From Maratus speciosus (lineage: Eukaryota > Arthropoda > Arachnida > Araneae > Salticidae), in contig OZ010787.1 in NCBI GenBank assembly GCA_963932465.1, positions 12,521,284 through 12,585,283 of the forward strand: a stretch of DNA of 64,000 nucleotides, in the 5' to 3' direction. The notes under the pieces are model-generated. The model saw nothing but the letters and a program-made list of their open reading frames with translations, did no database searches and was not told where the DNA came from. This document shows, piece by piece, positions 33,420 to 44,594 of this stretch; positions within the stretch are counted from its first letter, which is position 1; every line of letters begins with the position of its first letter. The translations under genes were made by a program, and so were the position numbers.

Positions 33420-34080
33420 ACCCTTTATGGCCCGACGGTATTTTAAAGTACCATTAAAATAAATTGTTATAAAATTAATTTAGTACATCGATTAGTAGTA
33501 ATACAGTTTAGAATGAGTTATAGATACTTTACTTCAGCTTGTTCCAAAAGCAGTTTTGGTTGCACAAAAAAATATATTTTTTAAAGAATGTTTTTTTTTT
33601 TTTCATCTGCAACTTTTCAGCTTTCTTGACGTTGAAAGATTGCGGGGGAAAATTTTCAGTTCGGCAATGTTTCTATATTTCTATTGTAAGATCATTATAT
33701 TTGTACATTTTCTAATTCTATAAAATACTAAAAAATTTTTTAAATAGATTTGGAGTTATAAATACTGCACAAAATCCCCAAAAACTTTTAGATTCCAAAG
33801 GGCATCTTTTGGATTCTTAAGGGCACTTTTTAAATTTTTTAAAGGCATTCTTTTGATTTTTAAAACTGCTTTTAATATTTAATAGACAGGACGCTATTTT
33901 AAAGATATCAATGAGTCAATTTTTAGTATGCAAGTAATTTTTTTAATAAACAAAGGAGTAAATGCACTTTTTTGAGCTGGGGACAACAAGGGTGCTAATG
34001 TTTTTCATCAGGGGCAAGAGGGGTGCTATTTTGTAAACCTAAGGGCAGGGTGCAGCACCCTCCTGAAACTGTTTAGGGGA
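33420..34080. other. Foreign segment inside fold-back element B
   Basis: Begins TTAACCCTTTATGGCCCGAC, which looks like one piggyBac-type end (TTAA then CCC), but I found no matching right end. AT-rich, with a T-run at 33591-33603; no gene. Confidence 0.4.
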
Positions 34081-35574
34081 AACTGTTTAATATATTATTC
34101 CAGTACTCTGTTGCACTTAGCCAAAATTCCTGAAAGTGAAGTTAAATTTGGGACTCTTCATGCTATAAGCAATATAAACAAGCAAAATGTTTTGAATTTT
34201 TTAAAGGAACTTTTACCTCTATGAATATAAATGCTATTCTTACAAAAATGTTGTACAGGACCCACGTAGTCACGTTCCTACAGCTACAGATCATTTCAAG
34301 CATTTTATTTTACAGGATGACCGCAAATATTATTTTTATTCAATTTGTTTATCCCTTAACTCTTCCCGTGACAAAATCTTTGTTGAAAATATTTAAGGTC
34401 AAACATGTTTTTTGCATTTCTTTGAAAAAAATTATGTAGTATTTACATAGATATTGGACAAAACTTCTAAAATCGGAAGTGTTAAATACTTTTGACCAGA
34501 TAGTGTATCTATTTTCATACGTATACAAGCTGATCCAGAACTGTACCGACAAATTGAATTAATTTATACGCTATATACCCATTAAACACCGGACACTTTC
34601 AACTTTAGACATTTTGTCGAGTATTTAAAGGTATACTTGTCGGATTCTTCTGAAACTTAAGTATTAACAAGTAAAACTTAAGTATTAACAAGTAAAAATT
34701 AAATTTAAAAAATCAAAAAACCAGACTGCTCAAAAAGCGAACTAATAATTTCTCATCAATGTGAAACTATTTTTTATATTACTTACCTATTTTTTATCTA
34801 CTTGTATTGATGACTTTTAAGATGTGTTTAATTCTTAGTTCCTATCTATAAAGACTGTTTTGATGAGGCCTATAGATGTCTATGAAGGTTACAGTTGCAG
34901 TAAAGCTAGAGATCTTACCTATACAGCTTCCAGGTTGTGTAACATTTAAACGGAGCTTCCGATTGTAAAATAGTCAATGAAACATCGTTTTAATTTTGAA
35001 AGACCTGTCCAATGATATGCCGCTCAATAAGGTGCGTAAAGAATTTTTTTCGTCTCTACCGCCATTTTGTATTTTACGGCCGACAGTTTGAATTCATAAA
35101 AACAAAACTTAGCTTATAACCATCGGACGGTTAAGACGAATCGATAGACCTCATTCATTAAAATCCATCCAGTGGTTGGGATGTTTCGAGGGTATAAAGA
35201 AATCAGACCCAGATACGCGTGAAACACATAACACTTCTTGGCAGTCGGGTAAAAAGAATGTTTCACCTCATATATCCAACGTTCGTTGGTGTAATTAGGA
35301 GGCCAAGAAAATAAACTGTAAGAAAAGTATTTGGGATCGACCTGTAATATAAAATGCGCGAAATAATCTCTCGCTACAGCATACAAATGTGATTTTGTAC
35401 AATATGTGTATTCATTTGTCTATGAAGAGCACGTACATTCATAAATATAGACTTTTTAGTTAAAAATAATTGCTTTTTTAGGTAGATTTCGTATGAAATA
35501 CTACCTATTAGGATCGTTCCTATGTTGGAATTTCTGAAAAATTTTTGCAGATCTACACCGATCATGACCCCTAG

Positions 35575-36290
35575 ATCCCAAAACCACCCTCAGTAAAAAA
35601 CTTTATCTATCTATCTCTCTGTCTGTCTGTCTGTCTCTTCTGGACACGATAACTTTCGTAACTCTGCACCAATCTCTTCCAAACTGATACATAAAATCAA
35701 TGGGCATTAAATCTCGGTCAAGTTCGTTAATGGGCAAAATCGGACAAAGGGGATGGAAATAGGGAGGGGTTTTGTGAAAACAGAAAACCCCCATAACTTA
35801 ATTTTTGTACATATCAAATCAGTTTAAAGTTTTTATTACTTCTAAAAATAGGGCCAAAAATTTATCACAGATTTTTGATAAAGTTAAAAATGAGCTCAAG
35901 GGGCGCAAAAAGTAGGGTTTTTGGGAGAAAAAAATTCATAACTTCGTCAAATCTCAAGATATCAAATCCAATTTTATAAATCTCCTTAATATTATCTACA
36001 ACATTTATATTCACAAGTTTTTGATAGGACCAATTCTTACCGCAAAAAAAATTAAAAACGAAAACAAAAAGGGGGTTTGAAGAAGAAAAAAATCCATAAC
36101 TCCTTCAATTCAAAAGATATAAAATCCCCATGAATTTATCATATATCTTCCTAATATTGTCTACAATATCTATATATAGACAAGTTTTGGATAGGACCAA
36201 TTCTTACAGCAAAAACAAATTAAATACATAGCAGTTGAAGAAAAAATAATCTTAGTAAGGGAGTAATTCAAAGTGAGTTTGAGCAAATTT
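35575..36290 (+). repeat. Tandem ~155-bp repeats with a GTCT leader (HINE-like fragment)
   Basis: A TATC/GTCT microsatellite at 35602-35638 is followed by GGACACGATAACTTTCG and then about three units sharing CCATAACT..TTCAA..AAGATAT and GATAGGACCAATTCTTAC (near 36028 and 36191). The same leader type precedes the repeats in families H1 and H2. Lies inside fold-back element C. Confidence 0.6.
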
Positions 36291-36295
36291 GAGTA

Positions 36296-36509
36296 ATTCA
36301 AATCCAAACTGCTTATTTTCTGACTCATTTTACAATTCATTTTTGCTCTCAAAGGCTTCCAATTGATACGTTTTCTTACTCAGGAACTATATAATGTACC
36401 GTAATGGTCGATTTTTTGATAGAGGCAGAATATATTTTTAAAAATACTGTTAAAAAGGGCATTTTGAACCGAATTTACCGAAGCGGATTGTGTTGGAAAA
36501 ATCATTGTA
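36296..36509 (-). repeat. Family T, partial copy
   Basis: CAAATCCAAACTGCTTATTT to GGATTGTGTTGGAAAAATC repeats the left half of the adjoining element at 36510 with the same order of motifs (TAGAGGCAGAAT, ATTTTGAACCGAAT). It lacks the other end. Confidence 0.75.
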
Positions 36510-36930
36510 TTAAGGATGCACTCAAATCCAAACTGCTTATTTTCTGACTCATTTTTAAATTCATTTTTGCTTTCAAACGCATTGGTAGATTCGCTTATTC
36601 AGAAACTATATAATGTACCCTAATGATCGATTTTTTGATAGAGGCAGAATTTATTTCAAAAATGATGTCAAAGTGGACATTTTGAACGGAATTTCCCGAA
36701 GCGATTGTGTTAGAAACGAAAAATATTGTCCTTCTGAGAATATAATTGTTTATATATGAAGTTTTAATTCATTGAACAAAAAATAAAAACACAGATTGCT
36801 TATAAATCTCTTCAAAAATCACGTCAGCAAGTTTTATAATTTTTTTTTAAATTAAAAATGAATCTGGAATTATGCCAGAAAATTTCGAGTTGTTGAGCAT
36901 GGAAAAGTATTTTTTTGAATACCGCCCTAA
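36510..36930 (-). mobile_element. TTAA-flanked MITE, family T, copy 2
   Basis: Inverted relative to 30771-31204. Left edge TTAAGGATGCACTCAAATCC, right edge ...GAATACCGCCCTAA where the last tetramer is a mutated TTAA. 421 bp. Inserted within fold-back element C. Confidence 0.75.
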
Positions 36931-38273
36931 CATGATTCTGATAAAACCAGCTATTTTATAAAAATGAAATAAAAACTCGTCAAAAGCGGCCAGATAAAAT
37001 TGTTAAAGTGGATTTATCTCTAATCATGATTTAGTTTTTGTTTGTGAAATTAGTATATTTGACTTCGAAATCTACCTCTGCCTGTAGGCGGGGCCGGCAG
37101 GGATTTTTTTTTTTTTGCTTATCATGCAGGCTTTTCAACCAAGTTTAACGCCAGTTTCAGAAAATTTGGCAAAATGTAGTAGAAACAATATAGTGCGATT
37201 GGAATATAAATAAATTGATTATTTTATTAAATATGAGCAGTTATATGAAATATTTATCTGCGCATGCGCGAACGAATACAGATATTTTTTTTTTCTTGAT
37301 TTGATAGTCAACTCAATGGAGCAACTCCTATAAAATATCAAGTCAACTATCGTGAAAACTCGGATATCTGTGTATTTTTAGTTCTCTAAAAACAGCTGAA
37401 TAAGGGATGTTCCATAAATTCTCATTTTTAATTTTAATTTTTCTTTTTTTATTGATGCTATAGCTCTTCATGAAAAACCACCAGAACGATCCTATTCCAA
37501 GAAAAAATGAAGCATCAAAATTGAAGCATTTGTTCCAAAAACTACTCGTTGACATTCATTAAATACAAACTCCTTTGCTGAAAGACAGTTAATAAAAAAT
37601 GACAATTTGTGAAAAATCCTATATCTTTCAACTGTTTCTAGAGAGCAACTAAAAATCAGCTCACTCTATCGCCGATATATTTCTGAATTTTCACGATATT
37701 TGACTGGCTTTATTATGAGTTTCTCCATAGAGTTGACTATTAAATCATGAATAAAAATCTTTGATATAGTTCGCGCATGCGCAGATAAAAAAATTTCATA
37801 CAACTGCACATATTTATCGAATGTTTAATGTATTTATATTCCAATTGTACTATATTGTTTCTACTACATTTTGCCAAATTTTCTGAAACTGGTGTTAAAT
37901 TTGGTTGAAAAGACTGCATCATATCAGCGAAAAACATGCAAGAATTATTTTTAACTTTAAAAAAATCGCTTTCTCCATGAATATACGTACTATTCATACA
38001 CAAATTAATACAGATATTTGTACAGTATCTACATATTTGTATGCTGTAGCGATAGATTTAGTGCATTTTATTTTACAGGGTGATCCCAAATATTTTTCTT
38101 TGTTTTTTGGCCCCCTAATTGTTCTCCTTATTAAATCGACTTTGATAAATATAAGGTCAAACTTATTCTTTTGTAATCCTGAAGTTCCAGAAGAATCAGA
38201 CAAGTATATATTTTAATATTCGGCAAAATGTCTAAAATTGAAAGTGTCAGTTGATTAATGGCTATATATAGTG

Positions 38274-38581
38274 TATTACACGCCAAGACAATTTTTGTTA
38301 TCGCATATTCCTTATTCAGTCAGAAAAATACAGGATGCCCACTCCAACCGAACCTACCTTTTCTTTGATAATCAAAATAAGTAAAGCTATTCCAGCGCAG
38401 GTTTTTAGCGGACTTGCTTTGTATGAAAAGTGATGGAAGTGGCCACCTTCCATGTCCAAGCAATAAGACTCGGTTTTACAAAGTGAGACTTGGTATGTTA
38501 ATGACCGAATTACATTGCATTTTAAGTTCTTGTCATAATGACATCACATTGCACTTATACAGTAAATAAATCTAGAAAATT
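38274..38581. other. Spacer, no gene seen
   Basis: Ordinary AT-rich sequence between two element clusters. Confidence 0.5.
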
Positions 38582-39069
38582 TCATGGGTCATTCCATGGT
38601 AACTTGCGTTACATTTAGAATTTACTGCAGTATAGGGATGCAACGGATATCCGGCATATCCGGCTGATTTTTCAATATCCGAAATACCGTCGGATATCCG
38701 AATCACAATCACCGGATATCCGACTTCTCTGCCGGATATCCGACAATGCGTAGCAAAGCAAATATATAAGGATAAGAGAAATCGTTTGACCCAAACAATG
38801 CCGAACAACTTTTGTTTATAATGCAAAATATGAAATAAGTCCACTATTCATGAGTAAATGGTAATTCTCAAAAGTTTAAAGAATTGTCAGCTTTCCTAAC
38901 ATTGGTATTTGAACTCTTTATAATAAATTTAAGAATTTGTTTACATCTTTTAGAAAATTGTACCTTTACTTTCAGAATGTGAAACAAAGTCTGAAGTTGT
39001 TTATTAAAGTATGACTTTATGAAGTTTCATTCTCTCTTTTATGTTTAACAATTAAACAGGCCTATTTTT

Positions 39070-40266
39070 ACTTTCTTCTATCTTCAATAGAAGAAAGTAT
39101 TGTAACAGATTTTTTCGATTTCTGGTTTCAGTGGGCTTAGACGTTTTCGAGGTCAGAGATCCCAAAACATGTTTATACAAAATGTCTGTCTGTCATCATA
39201 CCATCAAAAAGTGTATGAAGTTATGCATAGAATTGAACCAAATTTTTTGTGAATGTTTTTGGCTATAGCCAGCTGGTCTTCCTTCAATATTGGAACATTC
39301 CACTGGAAGGGGGCGCTATAACCGTGATTTTTGTGCCATCGAAAAGTGTATGAAGTTATGCATAGAATTGAACCAATTTTTTTGCGTATGTTTTTGGCTG
39401 TGGCCAGCAGTTCTTTCTTCAATATGGAAGCATTCTACCGGAAGGGAGGGCTGTAATTGAGATTTTTGTGCCACTTTCATTATTGTTCTATTGAAAAGCG
39501 TATGTTAAATATGTAATAAGTTATCTATATAATTGAACAAGATTTTTTGTGTATGTTTTTGGCTATATCCAGCAGGTTCTCCTTTAAATTGCAAATATTC
39601 CGCCAGAAGGGTGTGCTGTAATAGTGATTTTTGTGCCATTTTCATTCTTGTACCATCGAAAAGTGTATGAAGTTATGCATACAATGGAACCAATTTTTGG
39701 AAGTATGTTTTAGGCTAACAACTGACTGGTCCTCCTTCAATTTGAAAATATTCTGCTGGAAGGGGGCGCTATAATAGTGATTTTTGTGTTATTTCCATTA
39801 TTTTACCATAAAAAAGTGTATGAAGCTAAGCATAGAATTGAAGCAATCTTTTGTGTATATTTTTGGCTATGGCCGGCAGTTTTTCCTTGAATTTGGAAAT
39901 ATTCCGCCAGAAGGTGCCACTGTGACAACGTTTTTTGTAAATTTTTTAAATTTTTTGCAGTTTTTTGTACTGTATATTGGTGGCTCGTGAAGCCATGGGA
40001 ACTTCGCACCTGCTAAGCTGGCTATTCACAATCAGCTGGTGTACAACAGAATACCGAAAAAAATTATTGATTTTAATAAATATCATGATCGAGATTAACT
40101 TATTCTTATTTTGATTAATTGACGAGTAGAAATTTTAGATCAAAATCAAAGTTTGTATAATATGGAACTAATGATTATTAACGAAGTATTAACATTTGGA
40201 ACTACTTTTTGAAATATTAAGATGTATGAGATAGAAGAAAGTTTTGGGATTGGCACATCCAATTAG
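39070..40266 (+). mobile_element. Tandem-repeat element, family H2, copy 2
   Basis: Starts with a perfect 11-bp hairpin (CTTTCTTCTAT-CTTCA-ATAGAAGAAAG), has a GTCTGTCTGTC leader near 39181, five units of 140-165 bp (markers near 39199, 39337, 39488, 39652, 39805), the tail TAAATATCATGATCGAGATT, the inverted half-site GATAGAAGAAAG, and the end hairpin GGATTGGCACATCC. Copy 1 at 29868 has three units, so unit number varies. Inserted inside a hAT element. Confidence 0.8.
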
Positions 40267-40854
40267 TTATTTTTGTAACTTCATTATAAATAAAGTATTT
40301 AAAATGAAAAGTAATTTTCTTTTTACTTATAAATATCACAATAATTTAACTTAAAATAAAACTAAATGTGACTCAAAGCAAAACAGCATTAAATAATTAA
40401 AACAGAAAAAAGGCATCAACTAAACCTATATTTGGAGAAAATAACTCTTTAATCATGGGTATATTAGTAGATATTTTATGTTTAAATTATAAAAAGAACG
40501 TATTTCTTTGTGAAAATACTCTACAGTTATAGGTATATTAACTGGTTGAAATTTGTTACACAAATTATCAGCATTTCATTGTACAAATTAATTATTAGCA
40601 ATTATCAATATAGTCAATCCCAAATCCCGTAGCAATTATCAGCATTTCATTGTACAAATAAACAGAATATTTTAATGTTTAAATTTCATTTTTTATACAA
40701 CATTATTAATATACATTACACGGCTTAAATGGCAGATACATGTCTTGAATTTCGAGATGGGGATGGCAGGATTCGTGCCCTAAAGAATATTGGGGGCGGG
40801 GGCTCCTGTTTCCAAAAAATCATTTTCTGAAAATGTTTCTTTGTAAAACGACGA

Positions 40855-41425
40855 TGAGGTATCGGAACCGACTGACAAATTTTGCGATAATTTCCACTAT
40901 CGATTTGCAGATTTCAGTTTCTTCTTGCAACAAATTGACAAAATTCATGTTTGTTTTTCTGCATCTGACCAAAAAAGTTTGATTTTTCTCCACGATCAAC
41001 TGACGAATTTCTTGATTTTTTTTTGGAGACCGATTGGTGAATTTCATAATTTTTTTTTCCGCAATCATTGACAAATTTAGAAATTTTATTCTGTGACCGA
41101 TTGGCAAATTTCCCTGTTTGCTCTTGTGACATACTGATGAAAGTAACGATTGTTTTTCTGCATCCGATTGAAAAAATTCGCATTTTTTGTCTGCGACCGG
41201 CTGAGGAATTTCACGGTATTTGCTCGTGACGGACTGGCAAATTTCACGATACTTTTCTATGATCTATTGACAAATTTCGTGATATTTTCCCACTGTCGAT
41301 TTTTCATGAACTTAAGTTTTTTTTTTTCGCAACCAATCGACAAATTATTTTATTTATTTTCACCATGATTGACGAAATCGGCAATTTTTTTTCTATGACC
41401 GTTTTACGTATTTTGCGATGTTTTT
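40855..41425. repeat. 33-bp minisatellite
   Basis: About 17 diverged units of 31-35 bp with consensus close to GACCGATTGGCAAATTTC followed by a T-rich half (ACGATTTTTTTCTGC). Because 33 is a multiple of three, the minus strand yields overlapping open stretches with an 11-residue rhythm (SQNKISKFVN, SPKKNQEIRQL). I regard the frames as by-products of the repeat rather than a gene. Confidence 0.85.
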
Positions 41426-42927
41426 CCTGTGTGCTCAAAATAGGAAATAACTAAAAGAGCAGCAACAGCCACCGGAAACTAAGCTCTACCAAATTGGACA
41501 ATAGTCAGCACTAAACAAAATAAGATTACACTTGTGGTGCACATGGAGAAAAAAAAAAAAAAAAAAAAAACTGATGAACTTAAACATATTTAGAAACAAC
41601 GAACTAGTTGTTTCTCGCAATTAACAGAAATTAGGACATGACTTTTTGAAATCAACCTTTTCTCGTGTAATAGAAGAAATCAATTGACTATTCCCTTTTC
41701 AAACTTTGGACATGGATTTAAAATTCCGATGCATAGAACATAGTTCAATTAACGAAAATACCAGGGATTACAGTTTTGAATATAATTCCATTAAGGATAT
41801 AATAAAACAAATTTGCTCAGAAGTGACATAGCATCACCGATATGCATTATTCATGTAAGTTAAAAATTAATGCACATCAGATTTTGCAAAGTTTTCTAAA
41901 ACTTTTTCAGAGAGCATAACCATGTGTTTCCGATAATTTCTAAACTTATAAAAGTCGCTCTGTGCTGTTTGTCAAAAGTGTAACTTGTGAAAGAGGCTAA
42001 AGTACGCAAAATGAAATAAAATCTAACATTAGGTGAAAGTTGAAAAATAGACCTGGTATATATAAAGCTTGATTCTGTTCCTTTTGTTTTAATAAAATAA
42101 AAATTTTGAATAATTATCTTGAGTTGTTAATTTAAATTGTTTCAGTGGTATTTTGTCATGTCTATATAAATGTAATTCTTTAAGTAGCACATAAAAAATA
42201 AGGGGGTTTAATGATTTTTTTTTCTTTCTAACAGTTCAACTCCCCTGCATTTATAAATTTTGGGTATGAAACTCCACTCCTGGGAAAACTTGAATTGCAA
42301 GCCCTGATATTCAAAGAGATATAGTTTTTGTAAATTATATTTCAATATGTTTAAAATGTTTTAATGATGTGTGAAACATGTTTGTAATTTATTGTTATGA
42401 GATGACATTATATAGAGAAATAATTCACTATATAACTAAAAACATATCTAGTGCCGGATATCCGAATCCGGCAGGCGAAGGAGCTTCGGATATCCGGTAT
42501 CCGATATCCGCCAAAATCAATATCCGGTGCATCCCTACTGCAGTAATTTCAGTAATATAACACCAAAACAATATTCAAATGTTAAGTTGACACGATTTGT
42601 TTATTATATCTATCCAAAGCACTATTTGGTTGAAAATTACCTAAAAAGTGAGAATAAAAATTATACTTTTAATGGTAACTTACGTTCCTTTTTCAGTAAT
42701 GTCAGTTACCATAATAAATATAACTGCCAAAGTTCAAAAAATAAAACTAACATGTAATTTTCATCTAAATTGAACTTTGAATAGGTTTAACAAATCCTGA
42801 TATCTTTACATTTTTAATAAATTGTTTTGTGTTATTTTATCAAAATTACTAAAGTAAATTGTTCTAAATGTAACGTAAGTCACCATCGAATGACCCTCAT
42901 CACTAATCTTTATTATTGCTAAAGATA

Positions 42928-43168
42928 TTAACCCATTACCCGGTGGTGTTGCGTTGACGCAACGATAAAAATAAATGTGCCTGCTGAAATTTACTATCAA
43001 GCTACCGCTATATTTGAATTAAAGTTTGCCCTAATATAACATTTAATAACACAAACTTTGATCATTAAATAAAGCGAAGATTAATCTTCCAAAATTTGTG
43101 GTGGCAAACGTTTTTCTGCAAAATAGTTGAAGATCCGTATGCTATAGTTTCCGCAGTTAATGGGTTAA
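42928..43168. mobile_element. piggyBac-like MITE (TTAA)
   Basis: TTAACCCATTA at the left and TAATGGGTTAA at the right, TTAA on both sides; the TIR is short (7 bp exact). 241 bp. An internal palindrome TTGCGTTGACGCAA lies near 42949. Confidence 0.7.
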
Positions 43169-44592
43169 CGGAAACTGATCGGGCATGGGCGTGGCATGTT
43201 GTATTTTTCTGACTTAATAAAAACAATTTCGACTCCAGGTTCCTTAGCAATATTTGTTATGATATGCGCTATCGCCATTTATGTTGTCCGTAAAATTCAG
43301 AACCGCCCTGCATATACAAATATATATTAAATATAATATTTTACGAGTCTTATGGCATGTATATTATAACTGATGTATTGTTACAGTTCCATTGTCATAT
43401 ATGTATCATTAGTTTGTTACAAAGATCTCGTAACAGGTTATTCAAAATATTTTTAGAAATCAAATTCTAAATTTTAAAATCGAGTTAGATTCAAAGTTTA
43501 GATTGAAATTTCGAAATGTGCAACTTTTTTGAAGGCATTAAAAAAAATATTTTATAATAACCATTTTTAAAATTATCTTTTTTATCTTTTAAGACTACTT
43601 CTTATTTATTCTACTTTTATGACAATATTAAACACACAAACTCAAGTTTAATAAGAAGCATTCCGAACTAATTCCCATATTTTTTATTCTTCTCCATTCA
43701 AATCGTATAACTCGTTTTATAGAAAAATTGCAGTCCGTCTTTCATTTGCATTCATTTATTAGATTACCCGAGATCTGAAGATTCAGAACAAAGAAGCCGC
43801 AGGGCCATTGCCCAATTTCCATTCTTCAAAACACAGAACTTCCAATAAGAACATTTTTTAGGCTTTGTTTTTGTATTTCTTTTCAGACAATGGCCTTTTT
43901 CAACAATCTGCGTATAGTTAATTTTTTTTAAACATTTCGCTAGTTTTTTAGGTCTGCCTCTAACTCAATAATTATTAAACAGAATTGTTTCTTTGGAGTC
44001 GCTGCCCGTAAAGCTTATTCATTATAAATGATAGTTTTACATTTTCAATTGCTCGTGCGTGTGTGTGAGTCCGAGTCTGAGAGAATCAGAGTCCAACGTC
44101 TAGAATACCTAGTATGGAAATATGCTATCCAAACAATGCTAAAAATTTGTATCCCTTAAATGTGCGACGATACTACTAAAATCTCAAGTGTCGATCGCAG
44201 CGACATCTGTGGGATTTTCGTATTACATTGTGTAGACTAGCAATATCTTGCAGTTGTAGAAAATATCCTGCAAATGTTGCTGCGATCTTCATATTTCAGC
44301 TGCATCGTTGCACCTTTAAGAGGTCAATATTTTAGCGCTTTTTTAAGTATTACAGGGATAGCCGATTTCCACACTATATATTCTAGGCGCTGTAGTCAGT
44401 CTGAGAGAGAGACTATTTTAAAGAAGAAACAAAACTTTTACGGGGAAAAATGAAAATGTCGAAAAGAGTGACATAATATTTTTATGTACAACTCAGCAAT
44501 ACAGTAAGAAACATTTATCCTCATTGCTTGCCAAGAGACGATGATTCACTTTGAATGTAGTACTAAACAGAAACAATTAGTATCATTGTAAT
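43169..44592. other. AT-rich DNA, no gene seen
   Basis: No reading frame, no repeat ends. A short GTGTGTGTGAGTCCGAGTCT stretch near 44057 is slightly GC-richer. Nothing else to report. Confidence 0.5.
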
Positions 44593-44594
44593 TA

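Larger units (their letters stand above)
31402..34505. mobile_element. Fold-back element B, interrupted
   Basis: Left end TA|CACTATCTGGATAAAAGTAT, right end ...ACTTTTGACCAGATAGTG|TA. The inward sequences of the two ends are related to those of fold-back element C and, at the tips, of A (CACTATATGG...). The left arm is cut at 31927 by a TIR element; a second foreign segment (33420-34080) interrupts it before the right arm. The middle piece 33204-33419 matches the centre of element C. No coding capacity. Confidence 0.75.
34569..38273. mobile_element. Fold-back element C, interrupted
   Basis: Left end near TA|CGCTATATACCC and right end GGCTATATATAGTG|TA; just inside, GACACTTTCAACTTTAGACA on the left is mirrored on the right near 38232-38251. 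The left arm runs to about 35490, the right arm from about 37560 to 38273, and the inner left arm resumes near 37110 after about 1.6 kb of inserted repeats. GCGCATGCGCGAAC appears in both inner arms (about 37260 and 37770), and the hairpin centre is near 37530. No reading frame. Confidence 0.75.
38633..42537. mobile_element. hAT-type element with GGATATCC ends
   Basis: TIR TAGGGATGCAACGG (left) and CCGGTGCATCCCTA (right) with an exact 8-bp target duplication CTGCAGTA at 38625-38632 and 42538-42545. Both sub-termini are packed with CCGGATATCCG motifs (left 38650-38750, right 42455-42530), as expected for repeated transposase-binding sites. Total 3.9 kb, of which about 1.2 kb is the inserted H2 element. 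No transposase frame; a 33-bp minisatellite lies in the middle. Confidence 0.92.
38586..42896. mobile_element. 398-bp MITE split by a hAT element
   Basis: Left end GGGTCATTCCATGGTAACTT and right end its inverse (...CACCATCGAATGACCC), TIR of about 35 bp with four mismatches. The flanks carry TCAT at 38582-38585 and 42897-42900, a possible 4-bp target duplication. The hAT at 38633-42537 and its target duplication account for almost all the length. Superfamily not recognised. Confidence 0.8.

Noticed and set aside
40820..41368. Lys/Asn-rich frames read as a coiled-coil protein
   Set aside because: Best explained by a 33-bp minisatellite; frames are open because the period is divisible by three.
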